A stretch of 64,000 bases of DNA, taken from positions 992,001 through 1,056,000 of the forward strand of contig NZ_CP100404.1 of assembly GCF_024218775.1 (NCBI RefSeq), written 5' to 3'. Within the stretch, counting starts at the first letter, position 1; the number at the start of each line of letters is the position of its first letter. Of the stretch, positions 34,463-44,039 are shown in pieces. The translations under genes and the position numbers were made by a program. Below the pieces are notes generated by a model. That model made no database searches. It saw nothing but the letters and a program-made list of their open reading frames with translations, and had not been told where the DNA came from. The DNA comes from Haloarcula marina (GTDB lineage Archaea > Halobacteriota > Halobacteria > Halobacteriales > Haloarculaceae).

Positions 34463-36769
34463 ATGCCAACATTGTGGCTCGACGAAATCGGTGCCGACGA
34501 CCTGGACCGGGTCGGCGGCAAGGCGGCGTCTCTCGGAGAACTGACCGCGGCGGGCCTGCCCGTCCCGTCGGCGTTCGTGGTGACCGCCGACACCTACCGG
34601 TCGTTCATCGAAGTAAGCGGCATCGACGACGAACTGTTCGACGTCGTCGATGTCGACAGCGACGACTCCCACGCCCTCGCGGGGGCGGCGGAGCGCGCAC
34701 AGGAGCTCATCCTCGAAACGGACGTTCCGCAGTCGGTCCGCGAGGAACTGCTCGCGGCCTACGACGAGATGGGCGATATGGACGTGGCGGTGCGGTCCTC
34801 GGCGACGGCCGAAGACCTCCCCGACGCCTCGTTCGCGGGCCAACAGGACACCTATCTGAACGTCTCGCGGGCGGACCTCCTCCAGCGAGTCAAGGAGTGT
34901 TGGGCATCGCTGTTCACCCAGCGGGCCATCTACTACCGCAACGAACAGGGATTCGACGACGCCTCGGTGGACATCGCCGTCGTCGTCCAGCAGATGGTCG
35001 ACGCCGAGAAGTCCGGCGTCATGTTCACCAGCCATCCCTCGACCGGCGCGCCGACGGCCATCCTCGAAGCGGCGTGGGGCCTCGGCGAGGCCGTGGTCTC
35101 CGGCGCTGTATCGCCGGACAACTACGTCGTCGACCGCGAGAGCGGCGAGATAGACGAGGTAACCGTCGCCGAGAAGAAGGTGATGTGCGTCCGCGGCGAC
35201 GACGGCGAGACCGTCGAACGGTCGGTCCCCGAGGAGAAGCGGACCGAACGCGTCCTGTCCGCCGAGGAGATTCACCGCCTCGTCGAAGTCGGTGAACGCG
35301 TCCAGGACCACTACGGCACGCCACAGGACGTGGAGTGGGCCATCTTCGAGGACGAGGTGTACCTCCTCCAGTCCCGCCCCATCACGACCATCGACGAGAG
35401 CGTCGACACCACCGCGACGGCCGACCGGTCGAGCGACTCCGGCGTCGCCGACGGCGGGTCGATGCAGTCCCAGAGCGACGACGTGCGCCTCTCGGGTATC
35501 GGGTCCAGTCCCGGCAAGGCGACCGGCGAGGTCCGCATCGTGACGAAACTGGACAACCTCGACAAGGTCGAGGAGGGCGACATCATCGTCACCGAGATGA
35601 CGACGCCCGACATGGTCCCCGCGATGAAGCGCGCCGCGGGCATCGTCACCGACCAAGGCGGCATGACCAGTCACGCCGCTATCGTCTCGCGCGAACTCGG
35701 GGTCCCGGCCGTCGTCGGGGCGGACGACGCTACCGACCGACTCCGGGACGGCCAGACGGTCACCATCGACGGCGACATGGGGACCGTCGAGCAGGGGACC
35801 GAAATCGCAGACACCGAGAGCGAGGCCGAGGAACCGGCCGGGCAGACGGCCCAGCAGCCACAGGCCCACTCCCCGGTCAAGCCGATGACCGGGACCGAGG
35901 TCAAGGTCAACGTCTCCATCCCCGAGGCGGCCGAACGCGCCGCGGCGACGGGAGCGGACGGCGTCGGCTTGCTCCGCATCGAACACATGATTCTCTCGAC
36001 GGACAAGACGCCCGCCTGCTACGTCGAGGACCACGGCGAACGCGCCTACATCGATGAAATCGTCGACGGCGTCCGGGCCGTCGCCGACGCGTTCTACCCG
36101 CGCCCGGTTCGCGTCCGCACGCTCGACGCCCCCTCCGACGAGTTCCGGCAGTTGCAGGGCGGGGAGGACGAACCCAGCGAGCACAACCCGATGCTCGGGT
36201 ATCGGGGCATCCGACGGTCGCTGGACCGTCCCGGCGAGTTCAAACTCGAACTCCGGGCGTTCGAGCGCCTGTACGAACTCGGCTACGACAACGTCGAACT
36301 GATGTTGCCGCTGGTGACCGACGCCGAGGACGTACTCCGGGCGAAGTCCTTGATGCAGGAGGTCGGCATCGACCCCGAGAAGCGCGACTGGGGCGTGATG
36401 GTCGAGACGCCCGCCAGCGCCCTCTGCATCGAGGACCTCTGTGAGACGGGACTGGACTTCGTCTCCTTCGGCACGAACGACCTCACCCAGTACACGCTGG
36501 CCGTCGACCGCAACAACGGCAACGTCGCCGGTCGCTTCGACGAACTCCACCCGGCCGTGTTAGACCTGATGAGTCGGGTCATCGGGACGTGCCGCGAATA
36601 CGACGTGGCGACGAGCATCTGCGGACAGGCCGCCTCGAAACCCGAGATGGTCCAGTTCCTCGTCGACGAGGGCGTCACTTCCATCTCCGCGAACATCGAC
36701 GCGGTCCGCGACGTGCAACACGAGGTCAAGCGGGTCGAACAGCGACTCCTCCTCGAATCGGTCCGCTGA
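34463..36769 (+). CDS. ppsA: Phosphoenolpyruvate synthase
   Basis: A 768-residue PEP synthase, which converts pyruvate plus ATP to PEP, AMP and phosphate and is the entry to gluconeogenesis. N-terminal ATP-grasp nucleotide-binding domain (GGKAASLGELTAAGLPVPSA at 18-37; RSSATAEDLPDASFAGQQDT about 112-131). The central phosphohistidine domain carries GGMTSHAAIVSRELG (about 400-414). The C-terminal PEP-binding TIM barrel contains FGTNDLTQYTLAVDRN (about 670-685) and the catalytic Cys in ICGQAASKP (about 718-726). Length matches the family. A T5 run (36799-36803) follows 29 nt after the stop. Confidence 0.95.
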   Translation: MPTLWLDEIGADDLDRVGGKAASLGELTAAGLPVPSAFVVTADTYRSFIEVSGIDDELFDVVDVDSDDSHALAGAAERAQELILETDVPQSVREELLAAYDEMGDMDVAVRSSATAEDLPDASFAGQQDTYLNVSRADLLQRVKECWASLFTQRAIYYRNEQGFDDASVDIAVVVQQMVDAEKSGVMFTSHPSTGAPTAILEAAWGLGEAVVSGAVSPDNYVVDRESGEIDEVTVAEKKVMCVRGDDGETVERSVPEEKRTERVLSAEEIHRLVEVGERVQDHYGTPQDVEWAIFEDEVYLLQSRPITTIDESVDTTATADRSSDSGVADGGSMQSQSDDVRLSGIGSSPGKATGEVRIVTKLDNLDKVEEGDIIVTEMTTPDMVPAMKRAAGIVTDQGGMTSHAAIVSRELGVPAVVGADDATDRLRDGQTVTIDGDMGTVEQGTEIADTESEAEEPAGQTAQQPQAHSPVKPMTGTEVKVNVSIPEAAERAAATGADGVGLLRIEHMILSTDKTPACYVEDHGERAYIDEIVDGVRAVADAFYPRPVRVRTLDAPSDEFRQLQGGEDEPSEHNPMLGYRGIRRSLDRPGEFKLELRAFERLYELGYDNVELMLPLVTDAEDVLRAKSLMQEVGIDPEKRDWGVMVETPASALCIEDLCETGLDFVSFGTNDLTQYTLAVDRNNGNVAGRFDELHPAVLDLMSRVIGTCREYDVATSICGQAASKPEMVQFLVDEGVTSISANIDAVRDVQHEVKRVEQRLLLESVR

Positions 36770-36798
36770 CGCCCGGCGGACCGCGGTAGCCGGTACAC

Positions 36799-36803
36799 TT
36801 TTT
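36799..36803 (+). terminator. T5 tract after ppsA (or TATA-like element)
   Basis: The T-run CACTTTTTGCC lies 29 nt past the ppsA stop and about 25-29 nt before the next ATG. It could end the ppsA transcript or serve as a T-rich promoter element for the next gene; the sequence does not decide. Confidence 0.4.
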
Positions 36804-36827
36804 GCCTCGTTTTCGCTTGCCGGATGT

Positions 36828-37730
36828 ATGGGTGGGCTATCCGGTTCGGACGCGAAGAGCATCAGTAGCGCGGTGTCGTACATCCCCTTCGGTGTCCCGG
36901 GGCTGGACGGGGCCGTTCGCGGGATTCCAACCGGAAGCGCCGTCTTGCTCGCGGGGGCCTCGGACGCGGGCGGCGACGCCTTCGCCTACACGAGTCTCGC
37001 GACGCTGATGCTCGCCAAGCACGACCCGGACCTCGTCCCCAACGGCCTCGCTCGGCGGAGCGAGGCGATTCCGTCCTCGGTGACCTACATCACGCTCTCG
37101 CACGACCGCGAACACCTCTACAGCGAACTCGACGCCGTGCTGGACGGCTACCAGTTCGAGGCGCTCACGGAGAACCTCACCGTCGCGGACTTCTCCCAGC
37201 GGTTCATGGAACTGCTCCCGGTACCACCGGCGCTGTTTCGCGCCCGCCGGAACTCCCCCGACATCGAGCAACCCGACGACGAACCCGACGCGACGGAACC
37301 GGACGACGAGACGTTTCAAGCGTTGTTGAACGACCTGAGCGAGCGCATCATCGAGGCCGAAGACGACATCGTCGTGGTCGACTCGCTGACCGACCTCCAA
37401 CGCGCCGGAGAGTTCGGCCTCTCGCAGGGCCGGGTCATCGCGTTCCTGATGGGCTTGCGCGAGGCGGTGGTCAACTGGGGCAACGTCGCCTACGTCAAAC
37501 TCGACCGGCCCGCTGGCGCGGTCCGGCAAGACGACCGGATTCACGGCCTGCTTCACGGGTCCGTCTACTTCTACTCCAACGACAAGGGGTTCGAGACGTA
37601 CCGGACGATGCGGGTTGGCTCTTTCGGGGGCGCGCTGGATACGGAACAGCAGATGGTGTTCGAGTCGCAAGTCGGGCCGACGGGGTTCCGCGCGAAGGCC
37701 ACGAAGAAAATCGGCCCGTCGAACTGGTAG
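36828..37730 (+). CDS. KaiC/RAD55-like protein without a P-loop
   Basis: A 300-residue RecA-superfamily protein, of the type called HTR-like in haloarchaeal genomes. The fold is KaiC/GvpD/RAD55: [20 protein letters not shown] (19-38) is the region that normally ends in the Walker A GKT, but here it continues [13 protein letters not shown] with no Lys-Thr/Ser. The Walker B-like strand is [16 protein letters not shown] (about 177-192). An acidic insertion ([13 protein letters not shown]) interrupts the middle. It is probably a non-ATPase or altered-nucleotide partner. It is 58 nt after ppsA and 50 nt before mfnA. Confidence 0.8.
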   Translation: MGGLSGSDAKSISSAVSYIPFGVPGLDGAVRGIPTGSAVLLAGASDAGGDAFAYTSLATLMLAKHDPDLVPNGLARRSEAIPSSVTYITLSHDREHLYSELDAVLDGYQFEALTENLTVADFSQRFMELLPVPPALFRARRNSPDIEQPDDEPDATEPDDETFQALLNDLSERIIEAEDDIVVVDSLTDLQRAGEFGLSQGRVIAFLMGLREAVVNWGNVAYVKLDRPAGAVRQDDRIHGLLHGSVYFYSNDKGFETYRTMRVGSFGGALDTEQQMVFESQVGPTGFRAKATKKIGPSNW

Positions 37731-37780
37731 CGTCCCCGAGCAAAACGGCTAAACGGTTTGCACACATGAGTGCCGATAGA

Positions 37781-38833
37781 ATGCTCCAGCGGGCCGAGCC
37801 ACAGGATTTCGACCGCGTCCTCTCCTCGATGTGTACCGTCCCACATCCCGCGGCCCGCGAGGCGGCCGAGCGATTCCTCGCCACCAACCCCGGCGACCCC
37901 GGCACCTACGACACGGTGGCCGAACTCGAACGCGAGGCCGTCGACTCCCTCGGCGAACTGACCGGCCTCACGGACCCCGCGGGGTACGTCGCTTCGGGCG
38001 GGACGGAGGCCAACATCCAAGCGATTCGCATCGCCCGCAACCGGGCCGACACCGACGACCCGAACGTCGTCGCACCGGTCCACGCGCACTTTTCGTTCAC
38101 GAAAGCCGCGGACGTTCTCGGCGTCGAGTTGCGGACCGCGCCCGCGGAGGACTACCGCGTCAACACCGACGCGATGGCCGAACTGATAGACGAGGACACG
38201 GTCTGTGTCGTCGGCGTCGCCGGGTCGACCGAGTACGGGTTCGTCGACCCGATTCCGGCCATCGCTGACCTCGCGGCCGAGGCCGACGCCATCTGTCACG
38301 TCGACGCCGCGTGGGGCGGGTTCTATCTGCCCTTCACGGCCCACGACTGGCACTTCGGCCACGCCGACGTGGACACGATGACCATCGACCCCCACAAGGT
38401 CGGGCAGGCGGCGGTTCCGGCGGGCGGCCTCCTCGCCCGCGACGAGACGCTGTTGGACGAACTGGCCGTCGAGACGCCCTATCTGGAGTCGACGAGCCAG
38501 TTGACGCTGACGGGCACCCGGTCGGGCGCGGGCGTCGCCTCCGCCGTCGCCGCGATGGACGCGCTGTGGCCCGGCGGCTACCGCGAACAGTACGAGGTGT
38601 CGATGGACAACGCGCGATGGCTGGCCGACCAACTCGACGCCCGCGGTCACGACGTGGTCGGCCCGGAACTGCCCCTCGTCGCCGCCGACCTCTCGGTGCC
38701 GATGACCGACGAACTCCGCGACCGGGGCTGGCGCGTCTCGAAGACGGGGTCCGGAGAGATGCGCGTCGTCTGTATGCCCCACGTCACGCGGTCGATGCTG
38801 CGGTCGTTCGTGGCGGACCTCGACTGGTACTGA
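37781..38833 (+). CDS. mfnA: MfnA-type L-aspartate/L-tyrosine decarboxylase
   Basis: A 350-residue PLP-dependent group II decarboxylase of the MfnA family. In haloarchaea this family is mostly thought to act as L-aspartate decarboxylase that makes beta-alanine for coenzyme A. The PLP site includes [13 protein letters not shown] and [10 protein letters not shown], with the Schiff-base Lys in [16 protein letters not shown] (about 204-219). ATG 37781 ([10 protein letters not shown]) is preferred, since CTAAAC lies 27-32 nt upstream; an ATG five codons earlier (37766) is possible. Confidence 0.9.
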   Translation: MLQRAEPQDFDRVLSSMCTVPHPAAREAAERFLATNPGDPGTYDTVAELEREAVDSLGELTGLTDPAGYVASGGTEANIQAIRIARNRADTDDPNVVAPVHAHFSFTKAADVLGVELRTAPAEDYRVNTDAMAELIDEDTVCVVGVAGSTEYGFVDPIPAIADLAAEADAICHVDAAWGGFYLPFTAHDWHFGHADVDTMTIDPHKVGQAAVPAGGLLARDETLLDELAVETPYLESTSQLTLTGTRSGAGVASAVAAMDALWPGGYREQYEVSMDNARWLADQLDARGHDVVGPELPLVAADLSVPMTDELRDRGWRVSKTGSGEMRVVCMPHVTRSMLRSFVADLDWY

Positions 38834-38927
38834 GCGTCGCTGCGACCGAGAGCGAACTGGCGGCCTCTCGGTAGCACTCCTGAGAGAACATACCAAGATT
38901 TACTTCGCCCTGTAGGATAGGAGTGGT

Positions 38928-39512
38928 GTGGACTTGGTGGCCTCCCTCCCGATACTGGTGTCGTTCGTCGGCGACTGTACGACCGCGGGCGACTCGCTCG
39001 CGCTGTTAGAGGAGGCCGTCTGTACCGCGACTGGCCCGACGGGGCTGGCCATCATCGCGGTGTACTCGTTCCTCATCGCCTTCGTCCTCCCCCTCCCGAG
39101 CGAAGTCGTCCTCGTCCCGGCCGAGTCGCTCCGCTTGGGGCTGTCGACGACGGGGAACATCGTGGCCATCGTCATCGTCAGCGCGTTCGGGAAGGCCGTC
39201 GGGAGCCTCTTCGCCTTCCACATCGGCCAAGAGGCCAAGGAGTACGGCCCGCTCGTCCGCTGGATACAGCGCTCGCGGTTCGACATCATCGCGTGGTCCG
39301 AGAAGAACACCATCAAACTCGCGAAGAAGTACGGCTACGTCGGCCTCGCGCTGGCGCTGTGTGTCCCCTTCTTCCCGGACACGCTCTCCATCTACGCCTT
39401 CACCGTCCTCGAAGAGGACTATCTCCGGTTCGGCGCGGCCACCTTCGCGGGCAGTGCGGGCCGCTTGATAGTGACTCTCGGCCTCGCGGGCGGCACGCTG
39501 GCCCTGCTGTGA
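38928..39512 (+). CDS. VTT/DedA-type membrane protein
   Basis: A 194-residue polytopic membrane protein of the VTT (SNARE-associated, DedA-like) type: LPLPSEVVLVPAESLRLGL (about 50-68), an amphipathic re-entrant region with FGKAVGSLFAFHIGQEAKEY, and a C-terminal segment LALALCVPFFPDTLSIYAF. Family members have been linked to lipid scrambling or flipping and envelope homeostasis. Start GTG at 38928 with an AT-rich element (AGATTTACTT) about 24-33 nt upstream. It is followed by metG after 44 nt. Confidence 0.83.
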   Translation: MDLVASLPILVSFVGDCTTAGDSLALLEEAVCTATGPTGLAIIAVYSFLIAFVLPLPSEVVLVPAESLRLGLSTTGNIVAIVIVSAFGKAVGSLFAFHIGQEAKEYGPLVRWIQRSRFDIIAWSEKNTIKLAKKYGYVGLALALCVPFFPDTLSIYAFTVLEEDYLRFGAATFAGSAGRLIVTLGLAGGTLALL

Positions 39513-39556
39513 GGAAACCAACCCCCTTTTGACCCGTCGGCGGTTCACGGGTAGGT

Positions 39557-41716
39557 ATGAGCCACGACGAGTTCCCCACGGACCGACCGGCGGTGGTCAC
39601 TTGCGGGTTGCCCTACGCCAACGGCGACCTGCACGTCGGCCACCTGCGGACGTACGTCGACGGGGACGCCCTCTCGCGGGGCCTGCGACGCATCGGCCAG
39701 CAGACCGCCTTCGTCTGCGGGTCGGACATGCACGGCACGCCCGTCGCCGTCAACGCCGCGAAAGAGGGCGTCGAACCCCGCGAGTTCGCCCTCCAGTACC
39801 ACGAGACGTACGCGGAGACGTTCCCGCAGTTCAACGTCGAGTTCGACAACTACGGCCACACCGACGACGAGACGAACACCGAACTCACACAGGAGTTCGT
39901 CCGGTCGTGGATTGACGAGGGCCACATCCAGGAGCAGGAAATCGAAGTCGCGTGGGACACCGAGGAGGACCAACCGCTCCCCGACCGCTTCGTCGAGGGC
40001 ACGTGCCCGTACTGCGGCGAGAAGGCCCGCGGCGACGAGTGCGACGAGGGGTGTCAGCGCCACCTCGAACCCGGCGAAATCGAGGACCCGGTCAGCACCA
40101 TCACGGGGAACCCCGCCGAGTACCGCACCCGCGAACACAAGTTCCTGCGGCTTGCGGACTTCCAGGAGTACCTCCAGGGCTTCCTCGACCGCATCGAGGG
40201 GACGGACAACGCGCAGAATCAGCCCCGCGAGTGGGTCGAGGGCGAACTGCAGGACCTCTGTATCACGCGGGACATGGACTGGGGCATCGACTATCCGGGC
40301 GAGGACGGCGACGGGGAGGACCTCGTCCTGTACGTCTGGGTCGACGCCCCCATCGAGTACGTCGCCTCCACCAAGCAGTACTCCGAACGCGTCGGGAGCG
40401 AGGAGTACGACTGGGAGCAGGTCTGGAAGTTCGACGGCGAGACGCGCCACGGGACCGAGTGGGACGACTCGTGGACCGACGAGGGCGGCGAGATAATTCA
40501 CGTCATCGGCCGGGACATCATCCAGCATCACGCCGTCTTCTGGCCCGCGATGCTGCGGGGCGCGGGGTACAACGAACCGCGGACCATCCTCGCCACCGGG
40601 TTCGTCGGCATCGACGGGAAGGCGCTCTCGACCTCCCGGAATCGGGCGGTGTGGGCCGACGAGTACCTCGACGCGGGCTTCCACCCCGACCTGTTCCGCT
40701 ACTACATCGCGACCGGCGCGGGCTTGGAGACGGACGTGGACTTCTCGTGGAACCGCTTCCAAGAGCGCGTCAACGGCGAACTCGTCGGTAACGTCGGCAA
40801 CTTCATCTACCGCTCGCTGCTGTTCGCCGAGCGCAACTACGACGGGACGCCCGAGGCCGCCGTCAGCGACGACGTGCGCGACCGTATCGAGGACGCGCTC
40901 GACGGGTTCGAGGCCGCCGTGCGCGAGTACGACGTGCGCACCCTCGCGGACGTGGCAATCGAACTCTCGAACTTCGGCAACGAGTACATCCAGCGCAACG
41001 AACCGTGGAACCTCGTCGACGACGACCCCGAGCGAGCGGAACAGGTCATCCGCGACTGCGTCCAGTTGACCAAGGCCGTCGCCGTCGTCATGCAACCCGT
41101 TCTGCCCGGGAAAGCCGAACGGTTGTGGGGCCAACTCAACGAGGAAGGCTCCGTCGCGGACGTATCGCTCGACGCCGCGCTGGAAGCGCCACCGGCCGAG
41201 TTCGACGCGCCCGAGGAACTGTTCGAACAGGTCGAGGACGACCACATCGAAGACCTCAACGCGGAACTACAGAACCGAGTCGAGGCCGCGAGTGAGGACG
41301 ACGCGGACGACGAGAGCGGCGGCGAGGACGACGAGAGCGGCGACGCGGACGACGAGAGCGGCGATGCGGACGCCGCCGACCTCGAACCGTTGGTCGAGGA
41401 CCGCATCGGCTTCGAGGATTTCCAGGGCGTCGACATGCGCGTCGGCGAAATCGTCGCCGCCGAACCGGTCGACGGCGCGGATAAACTCCTCCGTCTGGAG
41501 GTCGACATCGGCCACGAGGTCCGGCAGGTGGTCGCCGGTCTCGCGGAACTCCACCAAATCGACGACCTGCCGGGCACGCGGGTCATCCTGCTGGCCAACA
41601 TGGAGAAGGCGGAACTGTTCGGTATCGAGTCCAACGGGATGGTCCTCGCGGCGGGGGACGAGGCGGACCTGCTGACCACACACGAGGACGCGCCGCTGGG
41701 GACCCGCGTCCAGTAG
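39557..41716 (+). CDS. metG: Methionyl-tRNA synthetase with C-terminal tRNA-binding domain
   Basis: A 719-residue class I synthetase that charges tRNA-Met. HIGH-type motif: GLPYANGDLHVGHLRTY (17-33; HVGH). A zinc knuckle insertion CPYCGEKARGDECDEGC (about 150-166). The KMSKS loop is GIDGKALSTSRNRAVW (about 350-365), a degenerate form. The Met/anticodon domain follows to about 575. Then an acidic linker of tandem D/E/S/G repeats (about 580-610) joins the C-terminal EMAP-type tRNA-binding domain (about 620-719, VDMRVGEIVAAEPVDGADKL). Length fits archaeal MetRS with a fused C-domain. Confidence 0.95.
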   Translation: MSHDEFPTDRPAVVTCGLPYANGDLHVGHLRTYVDGDALSRGLRRIGQQTAFVCGSDMHGTPVAVNAAKEGVEPREFALQYHETYAETFPQFNVEFDNYGHTDDETNTELTQEFVRSWIDEGHIQEQEIEVAWDTEEDQPLPDRFVEGTCPYCGEKARGDECDEGCQRHLEPGEIEDPVSTITGNPAEYRTREHKFLRLADFQEYLQGFLDRIEGTDNAQNQPREWVEGELQDLCITRDMDWGIDYPGEDGDGEDLVLYVWVDAPIEYVASTKQYSERVGSEEYDWEQVWKFDGETRHGTEWDDSWTDEGGEIIHVIGRDIIQHHAVFWPAMLRGAGYNEPRTILATGFVGIDGKALSTSRNRAVWADEYLDAGFHPDLFRYYIATGAGLETDVDFSWNRFQERVNGELVGNVGNFIYRSLLFAERNYDGTPEAAVSDDVRDRIEDALDGFEAAVREYDVRTLADVAIELSNFGNEYIQRNEPWNLVDDDPERAEQVIRDCVQLTKAVAVVMQPVLPGKAERLWGQLNEEGSVADVSLDAALEAPPAEFDAPEELFEQVEDDHIEDLNAELQNRVEAASEDDADDESGGEDDESGDADDESGDADAADLEPLVEDRIGFEDFQGVDMRVGEIVAAEPVDGADKLLRLEVDIGHEVRQVVAGLAELHQIDDLPGTRVILLANMEKAELFGIESNGMVLAAGDEADLLTTHEDAPLGTRVQ

Positions 41717-41726
41717 CGTTGCGGTC

Positions 41727-41732
41727 TTTTTT
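41727..41732 (+). terminator. T6 tract after metG
   Basis: Six T residues start 11 nt past the metG stop. The same run is about 26-31 nt before the next gene's ATG, so it may double as a promoter element. Confidence 0.45.
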
Positions 41733-41757
41733 GTAGTCGCCGCCCGTACCTGTGTTC

Positions 41758-42111
41758 ATGGTAGCCGACGGGAGCGACCAGACGGAGGAAGACGATTTCG
41801 TCGACGCGTACGAGTACGCCACGGAGGCCGACGTGATTCAGGTCGAAGAGCCCGATACGGCCGACCCGTCCGAGGAGGGCGCGGTCGCCGGGTCGTTCGC
41901 CCCGGACCTCGACGTGAAACCGCAGACGCCGACGCCCGAGAACGTCCTGTTCGTCGCCGTCGGCGTCTACGTCGCGACGCTCGCCATCGGACAGATGTTC
42001 GTCGGCCCCGTCATCTACGCTCCGGAGACGCTCGCGGCCATCACCGCCGCCGTGGCGGTCGGAACCGCTGTCTGTTACGGCATCTTCTCGCGGACGGACC
42101 CCGACACTTAA
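41758..42111 (+). CDS. Acidic small membrane protein, possibly DUF7312
   Basis: A 117-residue protein. An acidic disordered N-terminus of about 60 residues (DGSDQTEEDDFVDAYEYATE) precedes two hydrophobic helices, NVLFVAVGVYVATLAIGQMF and TLAAITAAVAVGTAVCYGIF, joined by a short loop. I recall this shape as the haloarchaeal DUF7312 family. The ATG at 41758 is preferred over the GTG at 41752 by a few residues. It lies 25 nt upstream of the NfeD gene and 41 nt after metG, and so is likely part of the NfeD/SPFH operon. Confidence 0.7.
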   Translation: MVADGSDQTEEDDFVDAYEYATEADVIQVEEPDTADPSEEGAVAGSFAPDLDVKPQTPTPENVLFVAVGVYVATLAIGQMFVGPVIYAPETLAAITAAVAVGTAVCYGIFSRTDPDT

Positions 42112-42136
42112 TCCCGCCGACACCGTAGGTTCGGGT

Positions 42137-42754
42137 ATGGCAGTCCCTCCGGGGTCGCTCACGTTCGCGCTGACTCCCGCGCTCTCGCCCGCGCAGGTCG
42201 ACCCGCTGTTCAGCCTCTCGCTCTCTCTACTGCTGTTTCTCGCCGGTGCGGGCCTCGTCGCGGCCGAGGCGTTCGCGCCGGGGACTCACTTCTTCGTCCT
42301 CGGTATCGCGCTGCTGACGGCCGGACTCGTCGGGTTGTTCATCCCGGCGAGTCTGGGTATCTTCGCGCCCATCATCCTCGCCGTCGTCGTCCTCGCGACC
42401 ACGGGGGCGACGCTGTGGGGGTACCGAAAACTCGACTTCGCCGGGGGCGAACGCGGCCAGACGCTCAGTTCGAGTTCCCTCCAAGGCCAGTTCGGCACCG
42501 TTACCGAACGCGTCACGCGGTCGTCGGGCGAGGTCAAACTCGAAGACGGCGGCTTCAATCCCTACTATCAGGCCCGGAGCGTCGACGGTGTCATCGAGGA
42601 AGGCACCGAAGTGATGGTCGTCGACCCCGGTGGCGGGAACGTCATCACTGTCGAATCGGTGGACGCGGCGGGCGACGACATCGACCGGGCGCTGGAGCGC
42701 GACCGCGCGGCGAGCGAGGAGGCGGAGCGCGACACGGAATCAGAGCGGGCGTAG
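42137..42754 (+). CDS. NfeD-family membrane protein
   Basis: A 205-residue NfeD protein. Three hydrophobic helices (LFSLSLSLLLFLAGAGLVA; TPGTHFFVLGIALLTAGLV-like; LGIFAPIILAVVVLATTGA) are followed by the OB-fold NfeD C-terminal domain (LQGQFGTVTERVTRSSGEVK, then DGVIEEGTEVMVVDPGGGN, about 115-175) and an acidic tail. NfeD proteins usually work with SPFH/stomatin-type proteins, as here (gene 71 nt downstream). The pair is thought to shape membrane microdomains. A serine-protease domain, present in some NfeD proteins, is absent. Confidence 0.88.
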   Translation: MAVPPGSLTFALTPALSPAQVDPLFSLSLSLLLFLAGAGLVAAEAFAPGTHFFVLGIALLTAGLVGLFIPASLGIFAPIILAVVVLATTGATLWGYRKLDFAGGERGQTLSSSSLQGQFGTVTERVTRSSGEVKLEDGGFNPYYQARSVDGVIEEGTEVMVVDPGGGNVITVESVDAAGDDIDRALERDRAASEEAERDTESERA

Positions 42755-42825
42755 CCGTGCGATACGTCAGTATGTGACAGACGCACCGAAGGCTTTTCTT
42801 TCAGCGACCCTGAGCTTCAATCGTT

Positions 42826-43995
42826 ATGTTCCCCGCGCTAGCACCGCTGCAAATCGGAGGTATCATCGGCTTCGTCACGGTGATTTTCCTCCTCCTCGCT
42901 ATCGCGCTGGTGTATTCCAGCGTCGTAATCATCCGCCCGTATCAGAAGGGGGCCTACACCGTCCTCGGGACGTACCGCGGTATCCTCGACCAGGGGATTC
43001 ACTTCATCTACCCGTTCGTCTCCGACGTGACACGGTTCGACATGCGTACGCAGACGCTCGACGTGCCCCGACAGGAAGCCATCACCCGCGACAACTCGCC
43101 GGTCACCGCCGACGCCGTCGTCTACATCAAGGTGATGGACCCGAAGAAGGCGTTCCTCGAAGTCGACAACTACGAACGTGCCGTCTCCAACCTCGCCCAG
43201 ACCACCCTCCGCGCCGTCCTGGGCGACATGGAACTCGACGACACGCTCAACAAGCGACAGGAGATAAACGCCCGCATCCGGAAGGAACTCGACGAACCCA
43301 CCGACGAGTGGGGTGTCCGCGTCGAGAGCGTCGAGGTCCGCGAGGTCAACCCCTCGAAAGACGTTCAGCAGGCCATGGAGCAACAGACCTCCGCAGAGCG
43401 GAAACGCCGCGCCATGATTCTGGAGGCGCAGGGTGAACGCCGCTCCGCCATCGAGACGGCGGAAGGTGACAAGCAGTCCAACATCATCCGCGCACAGGGT
43501 GAGAAGCAGAGTCAGATTCTCGAAGCGCAGGGTGACGCCATCTCGACGGTCCTGCGCGCGAAGTCCGCCGAGTCGATGGGCGAACGCGCCGTCATCGACA
43601 AGGGGATGGAGACGCTCGCCGAAATCGGCGGGTCCGAGTCGACGACGTTCATCCTCCCGCAGGAACTCACCTCGCTGGTCGGCCGCTACGGCAAGCACCT
43701 CACCGGGTCCGACATCAAGGAGAACGGCCACGTGCTGGACGGCCTGGACTTCGACGAGGAGACTCGCGAGATGCTCGGACTGGACGACATCGAGGAGATT
43801 CTCGGCCAGATAGACGAGGAAGCGGAAGTCGACGTGGAAGCGATGGAACAGGAGGCACAGAAGATAAAACACGGCGAGGACTCCGGCGTCGACAGCGCCG
43901 ACGAGGTCATCGAACAGATGGACGCCGAAATCGACGGCGGACAGACCGACATCGCTGGCGGGCCGGAGGAATCCGACACCGCCGAGGACCAATAA
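42826..43995 (+). CDS. SPFH/stomatin-family membrane protein
   Basis: A 389-residue stomatin/prohibitin-like protein. One N-terminal helix (GGIIGFVTVIFLLLAIALVY, about 11-30) precedes the SPFH domain (VIIRPYQKGAYTVLGTYRGI; FDMRTQTLDVPRQEAITRDN, about 34-200). A coiled-coil region with repeated EAQGE/RAQGEK/EAQGD units (about 205-245) follows, and then a long acidic tail to residue 389. These proteins oligomerise at the membrane and regulate proteases and microdomains. It directly follows NfeD and precedes a winged-helix regulator. Confidence 0.92.
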   Translation: MFPALAPLQIGGIIGFVTVIFLLLAIALVYSSVVIIRPYQKGAYTVLGTYRGILDQGIHFIYPFVSDVTRFDMRTQTLDVPRQEAITRDNSPVTADAVVYIKVMDPKKAFLEVDNYERAVSNLAQTTLRAVLGDMELDDTLNKRQEINARIRKELDEPTDEWGVRVESVEVREVNPSKDVQQAMEQQTSAERKRRAMILEAQGERRSAIETAEGDKQSNIIRAQGEKQSQILEAQGDAISTVLRAKSAESMGERAVIDKGMETLAEIGGSESTTFILPQELTSLVGRYGKHLTGSDIKENGHVLDGLDFDEETREMLGLDDIEEILGQIDEEAEVDVEAMEQEAQKIKHGEDSGVDSADEVIEQMDAEIDGGQTDIAGGPEESDTAEDQ

Positions 43996-44039
43996 GCGTA
44001 GCCGAAGACGTTTTGTAGGGGAATCTCCTTCCGAAAGAT

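Noticed and set aside
34460-36550. A 696-codon open frame antisense to ppsA
   Set aside because: Shadow of the PEP synthase gene; no family motif and no promoter.
41727-41732. Calling every T-run a terminator
   Set aside because: Runs at 41727 and 36799 also sit at the TATA distance of the following gene, so they were given low confidence and not counted as clear terminators.
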